Origin: an uncultured Lachnospiraceae bacterium
Lineage (GTDB): Bacteria > Bacillota > Clostridia > Lachnospirales > Lachnospiraceae
Length of the DNA stretch: 64,000 nucleotides
Direction: 5' to 3'
Assembly (NCBI GenBank): GCA_902779395.1
Contig: CACZBK010000009.1
Span: forward strand, 62,001 to 126,000
Shown: piece by piece, positions 24,585 to 33,111 of the stretch
Layout of the letters: each line of letters starts with the position of its first letter
How positions within the stretch are numbered: the stretch's first letter is position 1
Translations under genes and position numbers: made by a program
The notes under the pieces: generated by a model
Database searches by the model: none
The model's input: the letters and a program-made list of their open reading frames with translations, nothing else
Told to the model about the DNA's origin: nothing

Positions 24585-26255
24585 CTATGAAAACTGATTA
24601 TTCTTTATCCTGCTGAGTTCCGCTCTGAACTGTGAAAGTATGTCAGAAACCTTATCCATCCTTTCCTTTCCGCTTGGAGTATCCGGATTTTTTTTCAGCA
24701 TATATATCTTACAGGAAACGATGGCATTAACATAAACAGCTTCCTTTTCTTCTTTACTAAGATCAGCGTTCACACGGGCGGCCTGTACTTCTCTTATACC
24801 GTCTTTCACAGCTTTCATCTCATCACTGTCTCTGCCAGCCCAGCTGTTATCCAGCAGACTTTCCATAACCCCGTTAACCCTGACTTTTTCCTCAGCATAC
24901 TCAGTATCTGTTTCAGTCTCATCTACATACTCATTATCAATAAACCAGTTTTTAAGCATGGTATCAATAACATTCGCACGGGCAAGCTCGGATTTGTTAC
25001 CTGCCCGCACCGTTCTGTGTATCTGCCTTGCCTGGGCATACGAACGCATCCTCACCAATATTCCGTTTTCATCCTGCATGAAAACACCTTTGGGAAGCTC
25101 CGCCAGACCGGATCCGCGATAAGCTTCGCCTGTCTTAGAATCAAAATACGCCATCTTGTGAACCTTTATTTCACCATTTGCATCCTTCTGCGAAGCATCC
25201 GCACTATCCATACGGACACTGTGCTTTTCATTGCCCAGAATGATACGTGCCTGTCCTCTTACCTCCTGAGGAGTGAACTGCAATACATTATGTTCGGTAT
25301 ACATGGAACAGATCGTAGTCGCATTCACCTGATCGGAAAACTCACGCAGATCTACCTTATCCCCTGTAAAATTATCCGCCCCGGGAACAGGATCGAGCAG
25401 GAGCATATTGATCTTTATCCTATCCTTAAATTGAGGATAAGAACCCTCGATCCATTGCATCAGATCTTTTATTCCCAGAGAAACAGCAACTCCTCCCCTG
25501 CTATGTCCCTGGATATTAATATTCAGCATTGGCGGCGGATTTGCCCCACTCCAGCCGGAATCGGTAAAAGCTTTTTTCAGATAATCTGCCCCCAGATGAA
25601 ATACATAGTTCCTTATATCACTGACAGTAAAATCTCCCGCATCCAGACCATGAGGACCGGATAAATTATAGCGTTCAAGCTTTTTTCCGTCATCAAGTGT
25701 TCTTTCTTTTTTAAAGATACCTTTTTTAAAACGCCCTGCTATCTTATCACCAAAAACTTTACGAAACAGATCTGAATCAGGCGCCTTTCCCTTACCCTTA
25801 AAACCTTTATGCTGGCTTCTGAAATAGGTAAATCCCGATCCGGCACAATCTATCTTCAGAACACGTTCACCGTTTGCGGTAAGCTTGGTCCCCAGAGCAT
25901 GATGAAGCGGCACCTTACGCTCTGCTTCAACTGTTTTTCCGGTTATAGCATCATACTTGTCAAAGACATCCTGGCTTCGATATGATTTGAACACATCGCG
26001 GATCGTATCCCGGATACTTTTCAGTCCGTATTTGCGCTCATGTTCCGTAAGCATGTTTTCCGGGGCATTAGGATCATATTCAGGCACAGTATAGCTTTCC
26101 TGTTTTCGCGTCTTTTCCCTTAGATCTGTATTTTTATCGCTATAATATTCCTCAGTTGATTTTTCTATCTCTTTTGTTAAGTCTTTGGACACATCATTAA
26201 ACAGAAATGTTCTTTGTGCTTTAGTCTCTTGCCGGACCAGATCTTCCAATGACAT
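24585..26255 (-). CDS. Lipase-like alpha/beta hydrolase with GHSRG motif
   Basis: 556 residues. The nucleophile elbow INIQGHSRGGVAVSLG has Ser at about residue 252 (GxSxG), preceded by a hydrophobic strand. MLLLDPVPGADN about 36 residues later offers the acidic residue (about 288), and His 322 or 345 (YTEH or EKHS) could complete a triad. The GHSRG box followed by a DPV strand recalls the phospholipase effectors of the DUF2235/Tle type, but this is by resemblance. The first 100 residues are charged and probably helical with no signal peptide; the last 150 are helical. The ATG at 26255 has GGAGG upstream. It follows the kinase-like gene by 21 bp. Confidence 0.65.
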   Translation of the reverse strand: MSLEDLVRQETKAQRTFLFNDVSKDLTKEIEKSTEEYYSDKNTDLREKTRKQESYTVPEYDPNAPENMLTEHERKYGLKSIRDTIRDVFKSYRSQDVFDKYDAITGKTVEAERKVPLHHALGTKLTANGERVLKIDCAGSGFTYFRSQHKGFKGKGKAPDSDLFRKVFGDKIAGRFKKGIFKKERTLDDGKKLERYNLSGPHGLDAGDFTVSDIRNYVFHLGADYLKKAFTDSGWSGANPPPMLNINIQGHSRGGVAVSLGIKDLMQWIEGSYPQFKDRIKINMLLLDPVPGADNFTGDKVDLREFSDQVNATTICSMYTEHNVLQFTPQEVRGQARIILGNEKHSVRMDSADASQKDANGEIKVHKMAYFDSKTGEAYRGSGLAELPKGVFMQDENGILVRMRSYAQARQIHRTVRAGNKSELARANVIDTMLKNWFIDNEYVDETETDTEYAEEKVRVNGVMESLLDNSWAGRDSDEMKAVKDGIREVQAARVNADLSKEEKEAVYVNAIVSCKIYMLKKNPDTPSGKERMDKVSDILSQFRAELSRIKNNQFS

Positions 26256-26276
26256 AATCACACCTCCATGCTAAGC

Positions 26277-29200
26277 TTATAAAAGAAAATATTTTTTATT
26301 TAAATGATCACTTGCTTTTGCACTCATAAATCTGGAAATAACATCAGTCTCATCTGATACATCCGTAAATTTAGGATCCTCAGCCATTTTTTCCCGCAGG
26401 GTCTTCTTTACCCGCGCTATACGTGTATCCAATGCTCTAAGCTCATCATCTGTGAGAATATCGGAAAGCTGATGCGCAAGTACTGCGGGGTCCAGATCAA
26501 GGACACGCTGAACAAAATCCGGGGGAAGCGCCACCAGCTTATCTTTACCGATCATATCTGAATAATTATCTAGATTAAGATTACCAAAAGCCATATCGTT
26601 ATCAATACCGGTAATCCCGGTAACAGTATAGACTCCGCCATTCTCAGTATACTGACCGAAGAAATTATCACTTTTCCTGTCACCTTGAAGGCAGATAGCA
26701 TCAAACACCTGCAACATAGAAATCTGCAGAAGAGCCTTTGCGGTATATTCTACTCTTCCTTGTGTTTTCTTTGCCTTTTCATGGATATCCCCCATTTCCT
26801 TCCCCTGTGCCGCATCCATTGCAATTCCGGGTATAAGTTCTCCCCCCTTTTCAAGCACTGCCAGATCAGACTTTACGACAAGTTCTGAAATTCCCAATAC
26901 CTCTGCCGCTCGTGAAGTGGCTACATTTCGCATTGCAGCAGACTCATCTGTTCCTATACCAAAAATACTCATTATATTCCCCTGATTAAAAGTCAATATA
27001 CTGGGTTCCAGCATACGGATCACCCTGAGTTTATGCTCATCTTCAGTTTTATCATGAGTGCTTCTATATGCTCCAGTAACCTCATGCAGTCCAAGATTAT
27101 TATTCAAAAAATTATATATAGAATCTGCAAGATCCTGTGTAAGCTTCTTGCCACTCATAATATAGGCGCCCAAACCTACTGTTAGTAACTGAAAAAAATT
27201 ATTCGAACCCATGCGCAGCCGGCCATCATCATCATACAAAGGAAGGCTTTGTCCCGAAGGCAGGTTCTTCGCTCTTTCTCTTTCCTGCTCCCTGCGCTTT
27301 TCAAGTGCGGCAAGGATCGCACTGTACATCTTATGATCTTCCTCATCCATATTCTCCGGAACGTGACGTTTCATCACCTCAAACATATCTTTTCTATCAT
27401 ACAGCTCCTTTTCCGGTTTATAAAATACAGTTTTTCCTTCATGATCCAGCGGATATACATCGGACGTACCGGCTCCTTTATTTACCATCGTTGCCGTGGG
27501 TTTAAGGAATACAGTACGCATTTCTTTTAAAACATCGCCGAAACTGCCGCCTCCATGTGCCCTGAAGTGTTCCCACGCACGTGTAGAAAAAAAGATACGC
27601 TCTCGTTCTGCTCTTTCGCGGATATCATGAACCATCTTCTTACGTTCTTTTCCCAAAGTGGTCCGGGGATTACGTTTTTCTTCATATGTACGGCTGCTTT
27701 CGATCAGATCATCATATTCCTGCAATATCTCTCCCAAAACCGTCTTAAAGGATGCCTCATCCTCCGGGATCGCTGTTTTTAACCTTCTGTCCAGCTCCGT
27801 ATAACATGCTTTCACATCTTTCATCAGAGAGGATGTCGTCATAGGGTTTGCCGCAACAGAAAATCTCTGTTCTTTTAACACAGCCTTCGCCCTTTCGGAA
27901 TCATTCATAGCTTCCTGCTGCATTTTTTTATCTTTAAGTCTTTCTATAGTCTCGCTGAGTTTCACCGGTTGCTGCTGTTTTTGCTGCGGCAGAGCTTCAA
28001 CCTCTGCATCCCATTTCACTTCCGGACTCTCCTGCTCAAGTTTATCCAGGGTATGTAGTAAAGACAGATTACCATCAGATACTAATGCAGTTATTTCGCC
28101 GGAAATAACCTCCATCTGAAACTCCGTTGCTGCGGACGGAGCCCCATGACTAAAACACTTGCTCCAACATACTCCCGAGATGTATTCAGCAATCCTTACA
28201 ATCTCACGATCCTGCTCATTCTCGGGATCGTATAGTTCCGGAACTTTCTGCATCATTCTTGTAAAACTAACCATGATCTGTGCAGAACACAGATCATCCC
28301 GTATTTCTTCCTTGCGTTTCATGATCTCATTGAAACCGGCATTCTCATATAAATCCGGATATTTTTTTTCAAGATAAAATGCATGCTGGGCTAACAGTCT
28401 TTTATACTCCTTAAGGCCTGCAATATTCCTGCTCTTTACTGCAGCCACATCCTGTGCTGTCGCATTCCCGGCCGGGACTTCATAAATATTTTCAAGCATC
28501 GTTATTATCTGCTGCTGGGTCATGGATCTGATGCCCTTAAACCCTTCCAGAGCACGAGGGGTAGTGCGGCATATGCCCTCGCCCATATCTATACCTGTTC
28601 CCGCTATCACAGGATGCGTGGTGGTTTTCAGCTTTTGGTACAGATCCGGATGAGACTGGGCAAGGCCCTGAAAAAAAGCAAAATGAGGATCAGTCTGATC
28701 TGTATATGGATATGCTTTTTTAAACTCTGAATTGCTCCCTCCAATACGGGCGAACCCATCTATATACTTTTGGCTATTTGCGGAAACTTCCTCCGAATCA
28801 GTAACAACGCAACCGCCTGCGGGATCACGCCACTTAACCCCATTCTGATTATGAGTAGCTAAAGCTGTCTGTTTCCACAAAAGACGTGTGAGGCGCATCT
28901 GGGCCGGCGTGGCATCAGGATCATACTGTCTGGAAATCTCGGAATTGAAATGACTTCTGTAATACGGGTCCGTTGCGATCATTTTCGTGATCCGGTAATA
29001 AGATACCACCTGCATGGCATTTTGCTTTTGCGTCAGATAAGAATCTTTCAGTTTTCTGGGCAGCGAATCAAAAAATGCCTTGTTTTTAACTTCAATAAGA
29101 GCCATCCCCTCCAGACGTGAATTCAACGCCTCCAAAGAATCCGCGCCGCGGGCTATAGCATCCTCATCCGAAAGATCATATGCGGAAAGATCCAGACGAA

Positions 29201-29819
29201 GAAAATCTTCCAGGATCTGCGTTACAGCCTTTTCCTTTTGGGCTGATGTTCCGGCATAATCCTGCAGCAGTGCCTGATCATGTGCCAGAGTTCCGTTCAT
29301 TACTTTAGTAAGAGCTATGGCATCTTCTTCCTTAAGATCCAGTGAAAGCCCCGCTGATGCAGCTTCCAATAAAGCTATCTGCCTGTCTGTCTCTCCTGCC
29401 TTTACCGATTCGAACAATCTGGCAGTCTGTTCCTTTTTGTACAAAACATTTCGCGGATCCAATGCTTTTTTTGCACGTTTATTCGCAGAAATCTTCTGCT
29501 CCTTATACTTAGATCCGAATTCATTCTGCATGGATGCATCCATCAGCGTTCTCTTCGGAGCCGTAACATTCGCGAATCTGCTTACTGCTATCTGCTCTAA
29601 GTGGGAAAAACGGCTTGCCGTGGCCTGTTGAGGCCCCGTTGCCGATACGCTTACTGCCGCTGCAGATGCAGCCGTGATCACTCCGGGCACCGGTAACGGC
29701 GGCAATGGCGGAATCGCCGCATTCTTAGACTTTGTAACATCTGCCGTTACCGGTGCGGATACTTCTTTCTTAGTTTCCACAGCAGCCGGTGCTGCTCCAT
29801 CTTCTCCCTGTTTACCCAT
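26277..29819 (-). CDS. Large protein with PI3K-like kinase domain
   Basis: 1180 residues. An Ala/Pro-rich N-terminus (AAIPPLPPLPVPGV, about residues 34-47) leads into a long helical region (80-700). The C-terminal about 400 residues look like a PI3K/HipA-type kinase: VFYKPEKEL with a candidate ATP-binding Lys at 801, ATSRAAEVLGISELVVKSD, catalytic loop QGDRKSDNFFGQY (Asp 1047, Asn 1052) and metal motif GIDNDMAFG (Asp 1073/1075). PI3- and PI4-kinases carry GDRHxxN and a DFG-like motif at these places. Substrate may be lipid, protein or small molecule. No signal peptide or membrane helix is seen. AAGGAGG precedes the ATG, and the lipase-like gene follows directly. Confidence 0.65.
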   Translation of the reverse strand: MGKQGEDGAAPAAVETKKEVSAPVTADVTKSKNAAIPPLPPLPVPGVITAASAAAVSVSATGPQQATASRFSHLEQIAVSRFANVTAPKRTLMDASMQNEFGSKYKEQKISANKRAKKALDPRNVLYKKEQTARLFESVKAGETDRQIALLEAASAGLSLDLKEEDAIALTKVMNGTLAHDQALLQDYAGTSAQKEKAVTQILEDFLRLDLSAYDLSDEDAIARGADSLEALNSRLEGMALIEVKNKAFFDSLPRKLKDSYLTQKQNAMQVVSYYRITKMIATDPYYRSHFNSEISRQYDPDATPAQMRLTRLLWKQTALATHNQNGVKWRDPAGGCVVTDSEEVSANSQKYIDGFARIGGSNSEFKKAYPYTDQTDPHFAFFQGLAQSHPDLYQKLKTTTHPVIAGTGIDMGEGICRTTPRALEGFKGIRSMTQQQIITMLENIYEVPAGNATAQDVAAVKSRNIAGLKEYKRLLAQHAFYLEKKYPDLYENAGFNEIMKRKEEIRDDLCSAQIMVSFTRMMQKVPELYDPENEQDREIVRIAEYISGVCWSKCFSHGAPSAATEFQMEVISGEITALVSDGNLSLLHTLDKLEQESPEVKWDAEVEALPQQKQQQPVKLSETIERLKDKKMQQEAMNDSERAKAVLKEQRFSVAANPMTTSSLMKDVKACYTELDRRLKTAIPEDEASFKTVLGEILQEYDDLIESSRTYEEKRNPRTTLGKERKKMVHDIRERAERERIFFSTRAWEHFRAHGGGSFGDVLKEMRTVFLKPTATMVNKGAGTSDVYPLDHEGKTVFYKPEKELYDRKDMFEVMKRHVPENMDEEDHKMYSAILAALEKRREQERERAKNLPSGQSLPLYDDDGRLRMGSNNFFQLLTVGLGAYIMSGKKLTQDLADSIYNFLNNNLGLHEVTGAYRSTHDKTEDEHKLRVIRMLEPSILTFNQGNIMSIFGIGTDESAAMRNVATSRAAEVLGISELVVKSDLAVLEKGGELIPGIAMDAAQGKEMGDIHEKAKKTQGRVEYTAKALLQISMLQVFDAICLQGDRKSDNFFGQYTENGGVYTVTGITGIDNDMAFGNLNLDNYSDMIGKDKLVALPPDFVQRVLDLDPAVLAHQLSDILTDDELRALDTRIARVKKTLREKMAEDPKFTDVSDETDVISRFMSAKASDHLNKKYFLL

Positions 29820-29833
29820 GATATAACCCCTCC

Positions 29834-30664
29834 TTAAAATTCATATACCTGTATAACAGATATTCCCGTCTGTACAAGTTTGTTTCCAGATATACTTTCT
29901 GCCAGCTTATTTATTTTATCATTAACAGCACAAAAACTGAGTTTTGCTTCCGGTTTAACCTTCCCCTCCGCTCCATCTATAGCTGCTTGCAGTAATTCCA
30001 GCAGTTTTGAAACATCCCCCTTCTCTTTCGTACTCAGATGCTCCAGCACCAGATCATCTCCCGAACGGGATATCAGGATCAGTCCTGTGATATTCTTTTT
30101 TTCATCGGCCTGTACGATCGAAAGCTCAGGATCATACATAGCTTTATCCCCTATAGGCAGAACTTCGCTTCCTTCCTGCTCAGCAGTTTTATAGTATTCT
30201 GATACGTAATATGTCCAGCGTCCTTCATTCACCTCGGAAAGTTTTTCCGTCCTTACGGCCTTCTTCCCGCGGTACCGGTCATCTATGTCTCCATAGCAGA
30301 AACTGAACACCGGACGTGATTCCTCCGTAAGTTCCCGCATCTGCTGCTCTTCCAAAAAATCATGCAGAACCGCGGTATCGTCATTCAGAGTATAGATAGC
30401 CTGCATACTGTCTGCTCCGGCATCACGGAGTATATCTTTTGCTGCCCCCATAAGCAACGTACCTGCACCGCGCTGTCTGTATTCCTCCCTTACACAGATC
30501 CACATCAGCAGGAAAACATCTCCCTCTGCACGAAAAGCAGCAAGCCCGACAGGATCATCATCCTCCTGCACCGCAATAAACAGATCAGACCCTTTAACTA
30601 CCTGCTCAGGCAAACCTTCCGTATAATCCGCCCTGCGGTCTTCCCCCACTACAAATGCCTTCAT
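29834..30664 (-). CDS. Two-domain GNAT acetyltransferase (copy 2)
   Basis: 276 residues. The N-terminal half is a convincing GNAT domain: PVGLAAFRAEGDVFLLMWICVREEYRQRGAGTLLMGAAKDI, with the acetyl-CoA loop RQRGAG (Q/R-x-x-G-x-A/G), then AIYTLNDDTAVLHDFLEEQ. The second half repeats a weaker GNAT-like fold (YKTAEQEGSEV ... SIVQADEKKNITGLILISRSG). The bridge (GDIDDRYRGKKAVRTEKLSE) is placed like those of the other two copies. It is 14 bp upstream of the kinase-like gene, with AGGAGGAGG before its ATG. It is the copy most likely to be enzymatically active. Confidence 0.75.
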   Translation of the reverse strand: MKAFVVGEDRRADYTEGLPEQVVKGSDLFIAVQEDDDPVGLAAFRAEGDVFLLMWICVREEYRQRGAGTLLMGAAKDILRDAGADSMQAIYTLNDDTAVLHDFLEEQQMRELTEESRPVFSFCYGDIDDRYRGKKAVRTEKLSEVNEGRWTYYVSEYYKTAEQEGSEVLPIGDKAMYDPELSIVQADEKKNITGLILISRSGDDLVLEHLSTKEKGDVSKLLELLQAAIDGAEGKVKPEAKLSFCAVNDKINKLAESISGNKLVQTGISVIQVYEF

Positions 30665-30693
30665 CTCTTCCTCCTCCTTATATTATTATCTGC

Positions 30694-31548
30694 CTAAAGC
30701 CACAACACGCCCTCTATGAGCTCCCCGCGCTGCGCATCCGGAACCATATGCGTTACTATTTCAGCCGTTTTGTTTACAACGACCGGAACAAGTATCTTTT
30801 GCCCGGGTCCGTATTCATCCAAAAGCGCCATATAGGCATTTCCCAGTAATCCTGCAAGTGCCACAGGATCATCAACATAAGCACAGTCGATAACTATATA
30901 ATCTTTTTTCTCATACAAAAGAACTGCACCGTCAGGTTTTCCGCCCTTATGGCTTATAAAACTGACATCCTGAAGATAATCTGAGTATCCCGATACTAAA
31001 TTAAAAGGTACAGGACGGTCATCTGCCCGTATCAGACTTTCAAGACCTGACAGCAGCGTATCATCTGCCTCAGAAAGTTGTGTACATTTTATCCTTCCCG
31101 CAGCCTTTTTCAAAAAAGCAGCTTCCTTCACATCAGAAAGAGCAAACTCATAAATATTATTACCTGTAACTGCCGTTTCCATACCGGCCAGCCTTAATAC
31201 TCTTTTAAGTACCTGTACGTCCCTGACTTCCTGTATATGAACTTCGCAGAAAATCCCTTTCAAAGGATCCTTGATCCTTTCCTGTTCTGCGCGGAAGATA
31301 TAACGCAGAAGATCTGCCTTTGCCGACGGTGTGGAGTCTTCCTCCATAAAATATGTCCATACAAGTTCAATCCAGCCTGCAAAATGTCCGGTAACATATA
31401 TGACTTTAGTACGATCGACACCACCTACCGTATCCACGACCATACCGGCATATAAAGAATTCCCCCTTACCTGCAATATATAGTTATCGGGAATATATTC
31501 AGAATATTCGCTCAGATCTCTGGGATTGATCCGCTCACTGCTGAACAA
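30694..31548 (-). CDS. Two-domain GNAT-like protein (copy 3)
   Basis: 284 residues from a TTG start (31548) with AAAGGAG 8 bp upstream; the start overlaps the preceding gene by 14 bp. Its first half (VRGNSLYAGMVVDTVGGVDRTKVIYVTGHF ... LLRYIFRAEQERIKDPLKGIF) lacks an obvious acetyl-CoA loop. The bridge ALSDVKEAAFLKKAAGRIK clearly matches the bridge of the 292-residue copy. The second half includes ISHKGGKPDGAVLLYEKKDYI, again like a GNAT sheet. The protein may be a degenerate, non-catalytic partner of the other copies. Confidence 0.65.
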   Translation of the reverse strand: MFSSERINPRDLSEYSEYIPDNYILQVRGNSLYAGMVVDTVGGVDRTKVIYVTGHFAGWIELVWTYFMEEDSTPSAKADLLRYIFRAEQERIKDPLKGIFCEVHIQEVRDVQVLKRVLRLAGMETAVTGNNIYEFALSDVKEAAFLKKAAGRIKCTQLSEADDTLLSGLESLIRADDRPVPFNLVSGYSDYLQDVSFISHKGGKPDGAVLLYEKKDYIVIDCAYVDDPVALAGLLGNAYMALLDEYGPGQKILVPVVVNKTAEIVTHMVPDAQRGELIEGVLWL

Positions 31549-32998
31549 AACTGTTACTCCTTTCCATAACGATATCTCTGAGTACCTCTCTTACGATCTT
31601 TTCCTGTCCGGAATAGCTGATATACGGAAGTATACGGCGCAACGCCTCTGTAGTTTCCTCCACCGTGTTATACTGCCATTCATAAATGAACTCCAACGCC
31701 ATATACCCTACGCGGTTCATTACTTCCGACATTACCCATATCTCAAAAATATGCTCTCTCTCATCCTGAGGCCGCATAAAAAAGGCTTTTTCAGACGTCA
31801 ACTTATCCAGAGCCTGCATAAGACCATATGCTTTCGAAAGCACATCCGTCAGTTCATATGTATCCGTAGCAAGCGACAAAAGACTCTGGGCATCAAACTG
31901 TGACGGATGAGTATAAAGGTATTCCTTTAACTCTTCACCCGTACGGAAAATCTCCTCATCACCGTTAACATGAACATCCGCCTTTTCCACCGGTTCCACA
32001 AATCCGGATATGTCAGATAAACGTTTGCTTCCATCAATGATCCCGGGCCATTCCCCGTATTCTTTGAAAATCTTTTCAGCAATTATCTTATCAACAGGTT
32101 CCCATAAAAGAATCCATCTTAATCTGTAATATCCGGCTTCCTTGGCATAGAGTATTTCTCTTAAACGTTCATTAACCTCTACAGTATAGTCGGATATCGC
32201 TCTTATCAGCATCCTGTTCTTCCATTCCTGTTCCGGTCTTTCATAAAAAAGCTCTTTTGCACAGGATATTACCATATCACGTTCAGTCTTAAGCTTTCCT
32301 GCCTGGAAATCTGCCAGCCTGATCCTTTCCAGAATGACATCTGTATCTGTCTTTCTCAAAGCATACGCTATAGGCGCTCTGACGATCAGTTCCTCGCATT
32401 TCGGATCTTTGCGTATGTCACCACCCGTATATGCATGCTGTTCCCTGTCTCTTACAATACGCGCTATAAAACTCTGAACACCCTGCCGGTTCACCTCTTT
32501 GATCAGGTGTTCATATTCTGCACGGATCTCAAAGAAATCCTCTTCCGCCTGTTTTTTTAAAGCCCTGTTCTTAAAAGGCACTCCTTTCAGATCTGTTCCG
32601 CAGGCTGTAAAGAAAGTTTCAACCAGACGGTCTATCAATCCGCCCACCTTCTTTATCCCTTCAAGGTAGAGAGCATCTTCATTTAACTCATCATGTGCAC
32701 CGGTACTTTTAAGCGTTTTTATCTGTGCGGATACCTGCATCATACCGGCGACAGAACGTATAAAAGCCCTCTTTCCTGCTGCCGAAGGAGGTCTGTCTGC
32801 AAATTCATTCCCACTGAGGCTCGTAACCCCGGGTTTTTCTTTCTCATCCAAATAACGAAGTACGTCCAGAGCAGTATCGACGTTAAAGATATTTCCCCGC
32901 AATCCGCCTTTAGATTCTGCCGAATACACATAGCGACGGAACTTTCTCCAGAAACAGTCTCCCTTTTCGCGAGCACTTAAACTATCTATTTCTGACAT
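31535..32998 (-). CDS. Unrecognised helical protein, first gene of the six-gene operon
   Basis: 487 residues from the ATG at 32998 (MSEIDSLSAREKGDCFWRKF), which has AAGGTGGAG upstream; a GTG 12 bp before is less likely. The protein is charged and predominantly helical by composition, with many Leu/Glu/Lys/Arg heptad-like runs and no membrane segment or signal. Patches that might be useful for searching are FIRSVAGMMQVSAQIKTLK, KGVPFKNRALKKQAEEDFFE and LRWILLWEPVDKIIAEKIF. I do not recognise the family. As the promoter-proximal gene it may be a scaffold or chaperone for the lipase-like and kinase-like proteins. Confidence 0.65.
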   Translation of the reverse strand: MSEIDSLSAREKGDCFWRKFRRYVYSAESKGGLRGNIFNVDTALDVLRYLDEKEKPGVTSLSGNEFADRPPSAAGKRAFIRSVAGMMQVSAQIKTLKSTGAHDELNEDALYLEGIKKVGGLIDRLVETFFTACGTDLKGVPFKNRALKKQAEEDFFEIRAEYEHLIKEVNRQGVQSFIARIVRDREQHAYTGGDIRKDPKCEELIVRAPIAYALRKTDTDVILERIRLADFQAGKLKTERDMVISCAKELFYERPEQEWKNRMLIRAISDYTVEVNERLREILYAKEAGYYRLRWILLWEPVDKIIAEKIFKEYGEWPGIIDGSKRLSDISGFVEPVEKADVHVNGDEEIFRTGEELKEYLYTHPSQFDAQSLLSLATDTYELTDVLSKAYGLMQALDKLTSEKAFFMRPQDEREHIFEIWVMSEVMNRVGYMALEFIYEWQYNTVEETTEALRRILPYISYSGQEKIVREVLRDIVMERSNSFVQQ

Positions 32999-33042
32999 AC
33001 AATACTCCACCTTTGCCGATATTGTTTTGCTGTCGGGTATAT

Positions 33043-33054
33043 AGAGTTAACTCT
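33043..33054. promoter_or_regulatory. 12-bp palindrome upstream of the six-gene operon
   Basis: AGAGTTAACTCT is a perfect palindrome in AT-rich DNA (TATATA close on either side), 45 to 56 bp before the first ATG of the operon. It lies where a promoter must be and could be an operator; clear -35/-10 boxes are not certain. Confidence 0.4.
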
Positions 33055-33111
33055 TTATATAATAACACAAACAAAGGAAAACTGTCATCTGTTTTATTGT
33101 CCGTTGGTATA

